Shown here piece by piece: positions 45,553-54,790 of a DNA stretch of 64,000 bases (position 1 is its first letter; each line of letters begins with the position of its first letter). The position numbers and the translations under genes were made by a program. The stretch spans positions 124,001 through 188,000 of the forward strand of contig CAWKIA010000018.1 of NCBI GenBank assembly GCA_963849635.1. Direction: 5' to 3'. A model generated the notes under the pieces. It saw nothing but the letters and a program-made list of their open reading frames with translations, did no database searches and was not told where the DNA came from. The stretch comes from CAVRUD01 sp963849635. GTDB taxonomy: Bacteria > Chloroflexota > Chloroflexia > Thermomicrobiales > UBA6265.

Positions 45553-46845
45553 ATGCCCGCCACAATCATTCTCGGAGGCCAGTGGGGTGACGAAGGTAAA
45601 GGCAAGCTGACCGATACGCTCGCAACGTCCGCCCAGATGGTGGTTCGGGCAAACGGCGGTAGCAACGCCGGCCACACGGTCGTCGTCGGGGCCGAAACGT
45701 ACAAGTTTCACCTCATCCCCTCCGGCATCCTCAACCCTGACTGCGTGTGCGTGATCGCCGCCGGCACCGTAGTTAATCCCGAAGCTCTGCTCCGCGAACT
45801 GGATGAGCTGGAAGCGCGTGGCATCGATCTGTCCAATCTTCGAGTATCCGACCGTGCCCACCTTCTACTTCCCTACCACCCGATCATCGATCGTGAGGAA
45901 GAGGCACGGCGGGAGGAAGAGGGCATCGGCACAACTCTAACTGGCAATGGTCCCGCGTACGCCGACAAGGTGGCGCGACACGGCATCCGCATGGCGGACC
46001 TCACCGACGACACGGTGCTACGGCGTAAGCTCCTGCGCGAGATCGACTCGAAGAATCAACTGCTGGCTACCATCTATGGTCAGCCAATTCTCAACTACGA
46101 CAAGGCGCTTAGGACGCTACAACGTTGCGCGGAACGCCTCCGTCCATGCATCGCGCCAACCGAAGAATTGGTCCAGGACGCTCTAGCGGCAGGCGCGGAT
46201 ATCCTGCTCGAATGTGCGCAAGGCGCCATGCTCGATATTGACTACGGCACCTATCCTTATGTCACCTCGTCATCGCCCACAGCCGCCGGTGCCTGTCAGG
46301 CGGCCGGAGTCGCCCCGAATCAGGTCGAACGGGTAATCGCGGTCTTCAAGGCCTACAGCACCAGGGTCGGCAGCGGCCCCATGCCCACCGAGCTGACCGA
46401 CGACCTCGGCAATACTATTCGCGAACGCGGCCGCGAATATGGCACAACCACGGGGCGGCCTCGACGCACCGGTTGGTTCGACGCTGTCGCCGGACGCCGC
46501 GTCACCAGGCTCAACGGGGTCACGGAAGTCGCGTTGACCCTCGTTGACGTACTGGACGTTTTTCCAGAGATCAAGATCTGCACGGCGTACAACATTGCGG
46601 GCGAGCGAATCCGATATCTCCCTGCCCGCGAAGACCAACTTGCCCTGGCTGAGCCGGTCTACGAGACCATGGCGGGCTGGGAATTACCGACCAGGGACGC
46701 CCGCTTCGGGACAGATCTTCCGGCAGGCGCCATGGCCTACGTCGAGTCGATCGAGCGACACATCGGCGCCCCTGTCACGATGGTTGGCGTTGGTCCTGGG
46801 CGGGACCAGCTTGTGTCGCTGAACCGGGCAACCGCAATCCGTTAG
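45553..46845 (+). CDS. purA: Adenylosuccinate synthetase
   Basis: Joins IMP and aspartate using GTP in the first AMP-specific step. Protein of 430 residues with GGQWGDEGKGKLTD (P-loop), GGSNAGHTVVV, LTGNGPAYADKVAR, TRVGSGPMPTEL and EYGTTTGRPRRTGWFDAV, all hallmark motifs. The start ATG 45553 follows AAGGA. It converges tightly with gpsA, six bases between the ends. Its leader contains TATAGT near 45447, a possible -10. Confidence 0.96.
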   Translation: MPATIILGGQWGDEGKGKLTDTLATSAQMVVRANGGSNAGHTVVVGAETYKFHLIPSGILNPDCVCVIAAGTVVNPEALLRELDELEARGIDLSNLRVSDRAHLLLPYHPIIDREEEARREEEGIGTTLTGNGPAYADKVARHGIRMADLTDDTVLRRKLLREIDSKNQLLATIYGQPILNYDKALRTLQRCAERLRPCIAPTEELVQDALAAGADILLECAQGAMLDIDYGTYPYVTSSSPTAAGACQAAGVAPNQVERVIAVFKAYSTRVGSGPMPTELTDDLGNTIRERGREYGTTTGRPRRTGWFDAVAGRRVTRLNGVTEVALTLVDVLDVFPEIKICTAYNIAGERIRYLPAREDQLALAEPVYETMAGWELPTRDARFGTDLPAGAMAYVESIERHIGAPVTMVGVGPGRDQLVSLNRATAIR

Positions 46846-46851
46846 CCGACC

Positions 46852-47889
46852 TCAGGACGTGTCGGCCCGATCGGCCAACAGCGTGCGTAGCGCGCCAAGC
46901 TCATGGGTTGCTTCGCGACTCATCAGCGCGGCGATGGCCTCCAGAGCTGGAGCCTCGTCGAACAGAACGCGGTAGAGCTGATCGGTGATCGGCAACTCGA
47001 CGCCGAGGCGCTGACCAAGTTCCCTGGCAGCGGCGGTTGTGTCGATCCCTTCGGCAACCTCCGCCATGCCCGCGCGTATCTCGGCGACACTGCGTCCCTT
47101 GGCGAGTTCTTCGCCAACTCGATGGTTCCGACTAAGGGTGCTGGCACAGGTGGCGACGAGATCGCCAATTCCGGAGAGTCCGGCAAATGTGAGCGGGTCA
47201 GCTCCGGCCGCCACCCCAAGCCGGGCGATCTCCGCGATCCCGCGGGTGATGAATGCCGCCTTGGCGTTGTCACCCGCTCCCAGGCCGTCGGCCATTCCCG
47301 CACCGATCGCAATGATGTTCTTGAGTGCTCCACCCATTTCGACACCGACCACGTCCTCGTTGGTGTAGCATCGAAACTGGGCCGACATCAATGCCACTCG
47401 GACCTGTTCTGACGCATCGGCGTCAGTACTTGCAATGACCGTCGTTGCCGGCTTTCCCGCGGCAATCTCCCGTGCCAGATTTGGACCGGAGATCGAACAG
47501 ATTCGTGACGATGGCAACTCCTCAGCCAAAACCTGCGACATCCGGAGAAGCGATCCCCGCTCCAGCCCCTTCGCCGCGCTCGCGATCACCATGCCGGAGG
47601 CATGAGGCCTGATGGCCGCCGCATTTGCTCGCATGGTTTGGCTCGGAACCGCCAAGATCACAAGCCGCGCCTGCGACAGAGCGACAGTCAGATCGCTGCT
47701 GATCTCGACCTGGACTGGGATCTCGACCCCGGGCAGATGCCTGGGATTGAGCCGGGTTTGACGTAATTGGTCCGCAGCCTCCGGATGTCGCACGTACAAC
47801 GTCGCCCGGCTGCCGGCACGGCTGGCAAGGATCGCCAGCGTCGTCCCCCATGCTCCCGATCCGACGACGGTCACGTGTCCGTCTGCCAT
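46852..47889 (-). CDS. gpsA: Glycerol-3-phosphate dehydrogenase (NAD(P)+)
   Basis: Makes sn-glycerol-3-phosphate for phospholipids from dihydroxyacetone phosphate. Rossmann motif VVGSGAWGTTLA; VILAVPSQTMR; SGPNLAREIAAGKPATTV; catalytic-lysine region GALKNIIAIGAGMADGLG; AGLSGIGDLVATCAS. ATG 47889 follows GGAGG; 345 residues. It is divergent from fabZ across about 100 bases. Both genes feed membrane lipid synthesis. Confidence 0.96.
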   Translation of the reverse strand: MADGHVTVVGSGAWGTTLAILASRAGSRATLYVRHPEAADQLRQTRLNPRHLPGVEIPVQVEISSDLTVALSQARLVILAVPSQTMRANAAAIRPHASGMVIASAAKGLERGSLLRMSQVLAEELPSSRICSISGPNLAREIAAGKPATTVIASTDADASEQVRVALMSAQFRCYTNEDVVGVEMGGALKNIIAIGAGMADGLGAGDNAKAAFITRGIAEIARLGVAAGADPLTFAGLSGIGDLVATCASTLSRNHRVGEELAKGRSVAEIRAGMAEVAEGIDTTAAARELGQRLGVELPITDQLYRVLFDEAPALEAIAALMSREATHELGALRTLLADRADTS

Positions 47890-47995
47890 GAATGAGGCCT
47901 CCATTGCGATTGTCGTTGACGCACCGATCAGGCGATTCTAGACTCCCCGATCGCCGGGGCTGGCGCTCAACGTGCGGAAGTGGCTGGAGGAGACG

Positions 47996-48463
47996 ATGGC
48001 TGACTCATCAACGATCCTGGATAGCGTACAGATCCAGGAAATAATCCCCCACCGCTATCCGTTCCTGCTCGTCGACCGCATCGTCGAGCTTGAGCCGGGC
48101 CAGCGCGCCGTCGGAATCAAGAACGTCTCATCCACCGAAGCTCATTTCCAGGGGCATTTTCCGGACTACCCGGTGATGCCAGGCGTGCTCATCGTCGAAG
48201 CGATCGCTCAAACCGGCTGCGTGGCCCTGCTTGCCCAAGACGAGATGAAGGGCAAGCTCGCCCTCTTTGCCGGAATCGACAAGGTTCGATTCAAGCGGCA
48301 GGTCAAGCCCGGCGACATTCTCCGCATGGAAGTCACTCTCGGCCAGTTCCGCCGCAACATCGGCACCGGCACCGGAACGGCCACTGTCGACGGGGAAGTC
48401 GCCTGCACAGCCGAACTGACGTTTGCTCTCGTGCCGTCGCCGATGACATTGCCAGGATCGTGA
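47996..48463 (+). CDS. fabZ: 3-hydroxyacyl-[acyl-carrier-protein] dehydratase
   Basis: Fatty-acid elongation dehydratase of 155 residues. PHRYPFLLVDRIVELEPG and the catalytic HFPDYPVMPGVLIVEAIAQ (histidine, later glutamate) are typical of FabZ hot-dog folds. ATG 47996 follows GGAGG. Its stop overlaps the GTG of the glycosyltransferase gene (GTGA), so the two are translationally coupled. Confidence 0.95.
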   Translation: MADSSTILDSVQIQEIIPHRYPFLLVDRIVELEPGQRAVGIKNVSSTEAHFQGHFPDYPVMPGVLIVEAIAQTGCVALLAQDEMKGKLALFAGIDKVRFKRQVKPGDILRMEVTLGQFRRNIGTGTGTATVDGEVACTAELTFALVPSPMTLPGS

Positions 48464-49580
48464 GTACCGGCTCAACCGGCATGATCATCGGGATCGATGG
48501 CAGCAGGCTGTCCGTCGCCCAGCGGACGGGCACAGAGAACTACTCGGCCCAGATCATCGATCACCTTGCCCAGATCGCTGCTCCGGACACGCTTCGAGTC
48601 TATCTTCGCGGCACTGAGGTCCCTGAGGTTCTCCGGAGCCTCCCAGACGTCGAATCTCATACCTATACCGTTCCAAAGGTTCTGGACACATTGGCGACTC
48701 AGCCAGGAGATGATCAAACGACCGCCGGACGTCCTGTTCGTGCCCGCCCACGTAGTTCCCCTCGCCCATCCGCGCACGGTCGTCACCGTTCACGATCTCG
48801 GCTTTCTCCACCACCCCGAAAGTCACCCGCCCGGACAGCGGCGGATGCTCGACCTGACTACCCGGTGGAGCGTCCATGCCGCCCGGCACATAGTTGCCAT
48901 TTCAGAGTCAACCCGTCGAGATCTCTCCGGCGCCTACGGAGTTCCTCAATCCAAGATCACGGTGATTCCTCACGGGACCGAACCTCGTGCGGAGATTCAT
49001 CATCAGGAAATGGACGAGGTCAGGTCGCGACTAGGTTTGCCCGAGCGATTCGTCCTGACAGTCGGCACAATCCAGCCTCGAAAGAATCTTCCCCGGCTGG
49101 TCGACGCGATGAATCATGTCGCGCAGGCCGGACTACCGCACAAGCTAGTGATCGCCGGCAAGCCGGGCTGGATGGCAGAACGATGTGCTTTCCGCTGTCT
49201 CCCGGGCCGATCGTCATTCCCGTGCGATAAACCTCGGTTACGTATCGCAATCGGATCTTCGTGTCCTGTACGCCCTTGCCGAGGCATTCGCCTTGCCATC
49301 CCTCTATGAGGGCTTTGGGATGCCCGCTCTCGACGCACTCATGGCGGGCCTCCCGACGGTACTCTCCGATCGATCGGCTCTGCCTGAGGTCGGCGGAGTC
49401 GCGGCGATCTATGTCAATCCAATGAATCCAACCGAGATTGGGCAGGCATTGATAGCCGTGCTGACTGACCTCGACCTTAGAGCAAGGTTGCAGCGTTTGG
49501 GTCCTATCCAGGCAAAGCGGTTTACCTGGGAGGCAACGGCAGAGTCAACACTGGCCGTCCTGCGTTCCGCAGCATCGTAA
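48460..49580 (+). CDS. GT4-family glycosyltransferase, two apparent frameshifts
   Basis: Glycosyltransferase of the WbaZ/ RfaB-like GT4 (GT-B fold) group, about 373 residues after correction. Segments: IIGIDGSRLSVAQRTGTENY, PPDVLFVPAHVVPLAHPRTV, VVTVHDLGFLHHPE, VAISESTRRDL, FVLTVGTIQPRKNLPRLVDA and FALPSLYEGFGMPALDAL with the ExFGxPxLE-type nucleotide-sugar motif. Extra bases at AAA 48675-48677 (restores VPRFWTHWRLSQEM) and AA 49179-49180 (restores MADDVLSAVSRAD) explain the breaks. The GTG overlaps the fabZ stop; ATG 48481 is an alternative start. The sugar acceptor is unknown; no other surface-polysaccharide genes are nearby. Confidence 0.83.
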
Positions 49581-49658
49581 AGAGCTCCGAGGTCAGCAGA
49601 ACCTTCGGTTAGGGTATGCTCCAGGTTGGACCCGGCCGCACGGCGTGGTCGGTGCATA

Positions 49659-50192
49659 ATGGGGACTTGGATGGCCGCATCTGCTCGACTCATCGGCGCG
49701 ATTCTGCTTGGCGCCGGACTCTTCCTCGCGATAGTCGTTCCGCTGTGGCTGTACCTCGGAACCGAGGAAGGCACGCTTGAGGGCACAGGCGCTCTCTTCG
49801 GCCTGGCATTCTTCTTTCTCGTCCTGGTGATTCCGCTTGTCGGCGGCGGTCTGTACTTCCTACGCCGGGGCATGGCCGAGGCCAAGGACCTGGCCAAGGT
49901 CGCCGAGCAGCGCAAGCTCCTGGGCATTGTCAGCACCCGCGGCCAGGTCGCCATCTCTGAACTCGTCCTGGACCTCAATTCGACCAAAGAGCGCGTCCAA
50001 GCTGACATTTATGACCTCGTCAATCGGGGCCTATTCAGCGGTTATGTCGACTGGACGAAGGGTCTACTCTACTCCGTCGACGCCCGTCAACTCCAGGGCA
50101 AGGAGCATTGCCCAAACTGCGGCGGGCAGGTTCAGCTCGCGGGCAAAGGCATGATCAAGTGCCCATACTGTGGAGCGGAGATTTTCCTGTAG
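49659..50192 (+). CDS. Two-helix membrane protein with zinc ribbon
   Basis: Protein of about 177 residues. Two transmembrane helices (LIGAILLGAGLFLAIVVPLWLYL and FGLAFFFLVLVIPLVGGGLYFL) are followed by a basic helical stretch, a winged-helix-like region (KLLGIVSTRGQVAISELV, RVQADIYDLVNRGLFSGYVD) and a C-terminal zinc ribbon CPNC...CPYC. No family name comes to mind. First gene of a cluster with the hypothetical, PspA and SPFH genes; a zinc ribbon recurs in the SPFH protein, so a common membrane-associated complex is plausible. The start could also be ATG 49671. Confidence 0.6.
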   Translation: MGTWMAASARLIGAILLGAGLFLAIVVPLWLYLGTEEGTLEGTGALFGLAFFFLVLVIPLVGGGLYFLRRGMAEAKDLAKVAEQRKLLGIVSTRGQVAISELVLDLNSTKERVQADIYDLVNRGLFSGYVDWTKGLLYSVDARQLQGKEHCPNCGGQVQLAGKGMIKCPYCGAEIFL

Positions 50193-50235
50193 ACCCCGCC
50201 GCTCCGCTGGTGACAGCGCACAAGGAGGACAATAG

Positions 50236-51255
50236 ATGGGTGACGCATCGAACTGGCGATCCGGCACCTCCGCCGATCTCGAAGCCAAAGCAACAGGCTT
50301 GCTCGATCGCATCCCTGGCTATCGCGGGTATCGCGACAAGGAGGGCAGACGAGACGCCGACCGGCTAGTCAGAGAATCAGTCAGTTCAGCCTACGACCGG
50401 CTCGCGGCCCGGGTAGAGACTGTTGGCCGGTCGCTGGCCGACCAACGCCGCATCGCCGAAGTTGGCCAGACAACCGACCTCACCGACCGGATTCGCCACC
50501 TTGCGGATCGAATCCGGACGGCATCGTACGGTTACTCTCCCCTCTTCTCCGATCGCACGATCGACGAGGCAGCCCTTGATCAACTGCGCAGGTTTGATGA
50601 CGGCCTGCTGAGTGGTGCAACCGACCTCGATCAACCGATTGGCGAGCTCGAATCCGCGGCAGCTTCCAATGCCAGCCTCACCGCCGCAATCCAGGCAGCG
50701 AGCGGGATTGTTCGGACAAATGGCGAACGCTTAGCCCTTCGCGGAAAGGTCATGGAGACGGGTCGACCGGAGCCAGAATCGAGCGTCGTCGCCGTTCTCG
50801 GGGCTCCAACTCCTCCTACGCCCCACCCTGCCTATAACCTCAACCAGGGTGACGCCATCAGCGTGATGGGCGACGATTGCATCGTCGACGCCCGGATCGA
50901 TATCGACGCCGGGGAACATTCCGCCCGGCTTTTTCGTATTGAGTCCGGACCACCAGCACGGTGGCTCTTTGTGCCCCGCGACGCGGCCCTAGGATTCGCG
51001 ACCGCCACGGAATTCGACGGTGGATCAGCCACGACAGACCCGATCAATACAATCACCGCCACCGGCACCGGCGAAGTCTCGGGCAAGGCCGACGCCTCTG
51101 GCCGCCGGCCGGTCACATTGCGCATCACGAAGGGCTCGGAAAACGGAGGAATCTCAGGAATCGAACTCGATTGGGGCAACGAGCGGCAGCGATTCAATAC
51201 CACACCGGTCCACAAGGACGATATCGAAATCTATGGCGCGTCCCGTGCGAGCTAA
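50236..51255 (+). CDS. Hypothetical protein of the PspA cluster
   Basis: Soluble protein of 339 residues from an ATG behind AAGGAGG. The first 170 residues are helical (LDRIPGYRGYRDKEGRRDADRL, RLAARVETVGRSLADQR). The C-terminal half is beta-rich (GDAISVMGDDCIVDARIDI, RLFRIESGPPARWLFVPRDAA) and recalls DUF4178-like domains found beside PspA and SPFH proteins in other bacteria. I do not claim a function. Spacing of 43 bases from the upstream gene and about 135 to pspA suggests one operon. Confidence 0.55.
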   Translation: MGDASNWRSGTSADLEAKATGLLDRIPGYRGYRDKEGRRDADRLVRESVSSAYDRLAARVETVGRSLADQRRIAEVGQTTDLTDRIRHLADRIRTASYGYSPLFSDRTIDEAALDQLRRFDDGLLSGATDLDQPIGELESAAASNASLTAAIQAASGIVRTNGERLALRGKVMETGRPEPESSVVAVLGAPTPPTPHPAYNLNQGDAISVMGDDCIVDARIDIDAGEHSARLFRIESGPPARWLFVPRDAALGFATATEFDGGSATTDPINTITATGTGEVSGKADASGRRPVTLRITKGSENGGISGIELDWGNERQRFNTTPVHKDDIEIYGASRAS

Positions 51256-51391
51256 GAACGGGCATTGGACGGGCGGAAGCGCCGCCCAGAGTGAAAAGTC
51301 GTAGGATTTCAGCAGCGAAGAGCGCGAACGACGTAGTTCGTGCTTGATCACGACACCACCTGAGCTAGAACGCACACAGAGGAGGACTCGA

Positions 51392-52141
51392 ATGGGAATC
51401 ATGGATCGATTGTCCCGTCTGCTTCGCGCCAACATCAACGACGCGCTGGATCGGGCCGAAGATCCCGAGAAAATGCTCGATCAGATTCTGCGCGACATGC
51501 AAAGCAACATCCAGACAGCCCGCGAACAGGTCGCGAACATGATCGCGCAAGAGAAAGAACTCGAAGCCGATCTCCGCGAGGCCGAAAAGCTCTCGGGCGC
51601 GTGGCAGGAGAAAGCGCGACGGGCTGTCACGGCCGGCAAGGACGACCTGGCGCGGGAGGCCCTGCGCCGGAAGCACGACAATGACGCCAACGCCCAGGTC
51701 TACGGCCAGCAGTTCCAGGCCCAGACCCAGACGGTCGAGACACTCAAGAGGCAACTGCGCCAACTTGAGGCCAAGTATTCGACCACATTGAGCCATCGCG
51801 ACAGTCTGATTGCCCGCCAGCGTAGCGCCCGTGCCCTCCAGAAGGTTACAGAGACCATGTCTACCTTCTCGCCGATGGATCCGACCCAGGACCTCGAGCG
51901 AATGGAACGCAAGATACGCTCAAACGAGGCCAAGGCCCTGGCTACGAGCGAGATGGCGGACGACTCATTCGACGCCCAGTTCCAGGAGCTCGACTACGAT
52001 GACGATGTCGAGCGCGAACTTGAAGTCCTGAAATCAGGCGGCGGTGTCAATCCCGCGATCGAGGCCGAGCTGTCTTCTCTCCGCGAGGTTGGATCGGAGC
52101 CGGCCGAACTCGCCGCGACAAACGACAAGCCATCAGCTTAG
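51392..52141 (+). CDS. pspA: PspA/IM30-family membrane-stress protein
   Basis: Coiled-coil protein of 249 residues. It has MGIMDRLSRLLRANINDALDRAEDPEKMLDQ-type N-terminal helix (residues 1-30) followed by long heptad stretches (REQVANMIAQEKELEADLRE, QTVETLKRQLRQLEAKYST) and a short C-terminal acidic tail. PspA/Vipp1 proteins polymerise on damaged membranes. The ATG 51392 follows GAGGAGG. Its partners here are the SPFH-zinc-ribbon protein behind it and two genes in front, resembling the Bacillus ydjFGHI arrangement. No pspF-like regulator is near. Confidence 0.9.
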   Translation: MGIMDRLSRLLRANINDALDRAEDPEKMLDQILRDMQSNIQTAREQVANMIAQEKELEADLREAEKLSGAWQEKARRAVTAGKDDLAREALRRKHDNDANAQVYGQQFQAQTQTVETLKRQLRQLEAKYSTTLSHRDSLIARQRSARALQKVTETMSTFSPMDPTQDLERMERKIRSNEAKALATSEMADDSFDAQFQELDYDDDVERELEVLKSGGGVNPAIEAELSSLREVGSEPAELAATNDKPSA

Positions 52142-52148
52142 GGTGCCC

Positions 52149-52180
52149 GGACCACCGCCGCGGTTCGGGGGCGGTGGTCC
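52149..52180 (+). terminator. Stem-loop between pspA and the SPFH gene
   Basis: GGACCACCGCC and GGCGGTGGTCC form an 11-base perfect stem with a 10-base loop; no T-run follows, so partial termination or mRNA processing is possible. Confidence 0.5.
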
Positions 52181-52212
52181 CTCACATCAGAAAAGCGCCA
52201 AGGAGGAACTAC

Positions 52213-53318
52213 ATGGCGATCCTCGACCTCATCGAGCATCCGAACGAGGCGTCAACTGAGATCGTCCATCGTGTTCCCCAGAACGATTCCGGAGAGTTCG
52301 CCCTCGGATCGCAGCTTGTCGTGCGCGAAAGCCAGAAGGCGATCTTTGTCCGAGACGGCAAGGCGCTCGACGTCCTTGGCCCGGGCCGCCATACCCTTTC
52401 GACCCAGAACATCCCCTTGCTTACCGGCCTGCTCGGGCTTCCGTTCGGGGGCAAATCGCCGTTCCGGGCCGAGGTCTACTTCGTCACGACCCGCGAGCTC
52501 ACTGACCTCAAGTGGGGCACGCCTCAGCCACTGGCGTTTCGCGACAACGACTTCGGCATGGTTCGCCTGCGCGCGATCGGTGCCTACTCCATCCGCGTGG
52601 CCGACCCTCAACTCTTCGTCACCCAGGTGGTCGGCACGAGACCGTCGCTGACCACTTCGGACCTCGATGACTTCCTCCGCGGGATCATCGTCAACGAGAT
52701 CTCCGATTTGCTTGGCAGCGTCCACACGTCACTGCTCGACATCCAGGGGATGAGCAAGGAGTTGGCGGACTCCGCCCGGGCGGCGCTCTCCGACGATTTC
52801 GATCGACTCGGCTTGCAATTGAGTACGTTTCAGGTCATCGCGATCACACCGCCGGATGAGGTCGCCAAGCGCATCGACGAGCGCTCCGGCATCGGCGCGC
52901 TCGGGGACATGCGGACGTACACCCAGTTCCAGACGGCCCAGGCGATCCGGCGATGCCGCCAACAACCCGGGCAGTGGTGGCGATATGACCGGCATCGGCG
53001 TGGGCCTTGGCGCCGGCGCCGGCATCGGCCAGGCGATGGCCGGCGCCCTGCGCGACGCCTACGCGCCGCCGCAACCTGGCCAGCAGCCGGGTGGAGTCGC
53101 TGCCCCCGCTACAATCTCCTGCCCCAACTGCCAGGCCAACTGTGCCCGCGACATCGAAGTTCTGCCCGAACTGCGGCCATAACCTCGCACCCGCGCCGGT
53201 CGTCTGCTCCAAGTGCGGCACCGAAAACGTACCGGCCTCCAAATTTTGCACCAACTGCGGCAATCCACTTGCTACCGCGGCGACCGAAAGTACCTCACCG
53301 GAAAGCGCCAAGAACTAA
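52213..53318 (+). CDS. SPFH-domain protein with C-terminal zinc ribbons, two apparent frameshifts
   Basis: Member of the SPFH/YdjI-like (virion-core-protein-like) family, about 368 residues when repaired. The SPFH domain spans residues 1-240 (QLVVRESQKAIFVRDGKALDVLGPG, TTRELTDLKWGTPQP, FRVIAI-like FQVIAITPPDEVAKRID). A Gly-rich stretch (GIGVGLGAGAGIGQAMAGAL) and two zinc ribbons (CPNCQAN/CPNCGHNL and CSKCGTEN/CTNCGNPL) follow. Extra bases at 52949-52950 and near 53140 break the frame; removing them restores the continuous ribbons. AGGAGG precedes ATG 52213. In Bacillus, YdjI localises PspA to membranes, so the pair probably works together. Confidence 0.83.
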
Positions 53319-53531
53319 CACACCAGATCCAACATTTCGGTGGATCGCTTCCGAATGCCGTATTTAGGCGATTATGGCAGGCGCACGCGACATTTCGGAC
53401 CGGCTGTTGCTGTTGACGACCCGATAGCCAACGTCCTAGACTCCCGGCATCGCCTCGTGGATAGCCATCTTCTGGCCGTCCGGGCGTGCACCTTACGAAC
53501 CGGCTTGAGGCCGAAAATGGAAAGGGAACGA

Positions 53532-54713
53532 ATGGCCAGCCAGCTGCGCCACGATGGCGATAACCTGCTCGAAATACCTCGGCAAACAGACAAGGTCCGC
53601 GTCGCAATCATCGGTGTCGGCAACTGCGCCTCCTCGCTCGTTCAGGGTGTCGAGTACTACAAAAACGCCCCTGACGACGAATTCGTCCCTGGCCTCATGC
53701 ACGTCTCGTTGGGCGGATACCATGTCCGCGACATCGAGTTCTCCGCCGCGTTCGATATTGATATCGAAAAGGTCGGGAAAGATCTTTCGGAAGCCATCTC
53801 CTCCGGACCAAACAATACGATCAAGTTTGCCGATGTTCCCCACCTTGGTGTGCCGGTTCATCGAGGCATGACCCACGATGGCCTGGGCAAGTACCTCTCC
53901 GACGTCATCACCAAGGCGCCGGGTCCCACCGCCGATATCGTTCAGATCTTGAAGGACACCAAGACCGACGTCGTCGTGAGCTACCTGCCGGTCGGCTCCG
54001 AGATGGCGACGAAGTGGTATGTCGAGCAGATCCTCGACGCGGGCTGTGGCTTCGTCAATTGCATCCCCGTCTTCATCGCCCGTGAGCAGTACTGGCAGAA
54101 GCGCTTCGAAGAGCGCGGGCTGCCGATCATTGGCGACGACATCAAGAGCCAGGTCGGCGCGACCATCACCCATCGCGTCCTTTCCCGCCTCTTCGCCGAT
54201 CGTGGCGTGCGCATCGACCGCACCTACCAGTTGAACTTCGGCGGCAACACCGACTTCCTCAACATGCTCGAACGCGAGCGCCTCGACTCCAAGAAGGTCT
54301 CCAAGACCAACGCGGTCACGTCGCAGATCGACTACCTGCTGCCCGGCACCGACGTCCATGTCGGCCCGTCCGACTACGTGCCGTGGCTCCAGGACCGCAA
54401 GTGGTGCCACATCCGGATCGAAGGCACGACCTTTGGCGACGTGCCGCTCAACATGGAGCTCAAGCTCGAAGTCTGGGACTCGCCGAACTCGGCCGGCGTC
54501 GTGATCGACGCGGTCCGCTGCGCCAAGCTCGCCCTGAACAACGGCATCGGCGGCGCCCTGCTCGCGCCATCCGCCTACTTCATGAAGTCTCCCGCGGAGC
54601 AGTACCACGACGATATCGCCCGCGACCGGGTTGACGAGTTCATCTCGATCTACGGGAAGAAGGCGGCCTTTTCGTCCACGAGTGACGCTAGCGCTAACGC
54701 AGTCGGAGAGTAG
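53532..54713 (+). CDS. ino1: myo-Inositol-1-phosphate synthase
   Basis: Converts glucose-6-phosphate to inositol-1-phosphate with NAD. Protein of 393 residues. It has the N-terminal VRVAIIGVGNCASSLVQGVEYY, DVVVSYLPVGSEMATKWY, CGFVNCIPVFIA, DDIKSQVGATITHRVL, LNFGGNTDFLNML and the C-terminal NSAGVVIDAVRCAKLAL. These are typical of the bacterial/archaeal branch (mycobacterial Ino1). The start at 53532 follows AAAGGGA; upstream frame is not conserved-looking. It supplies the head group for inositol lipids and, if present, mycothiol. A strong terminator follows. Confidence 0.95.
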   Translation: MASQLRHDGDNLLEIPRQTDKVRVAIIGVGNCASSLVQGVEYYKNAPDDEFVPGLMHVSLGGYHVRDIEFSAAFDIDIEKVGKDLSEAISSGPNNTIKFADVPHLGVPVHRGMTHDGLGKYLSDVITKAPGPTADIVQILKDTKTDVVVSYLPVGSEMATKWYVEQILDAGCGFVNCIPVFIAREQYWQKRFEERGLPIIGDDIKSQVGATITHRVLSRLFADRGVRIDRTYQLNFGGNTDFLNMLERERLDSKKVSKTNAVTSQIDYLLPGTDVHVGPSDYVPWLQDRKWCHIRIEGTTFGDVPLNMELKLEVWDSPNSAGVVIDAVRCAKLALNNGIGGALLAPSAYFMKSPAEQYHDDIARDRVDEFISIYGKKAAFSSTSDASANAVGE

Positions 54714-54734
54714 CTAGACTCCAGGAAAGGGGAG

Positions 54735-54766
54735 ACGGGGAGGCGGCTAGGCGCCTCCCCGTTTCC
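54735..54766 (+). terminator. ino1 terminator
   Basis: Perfect 11-base stem ACGGGGAGGCG/CGCCTCCCCGT with a six-base loop and TTCCTCTTC after it. It can serve the convergent oxidase gene as well. Confidence 0.8.
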
Positions 54767-54790
54767 TCTTCACCGTGCGACATGCGTTCG

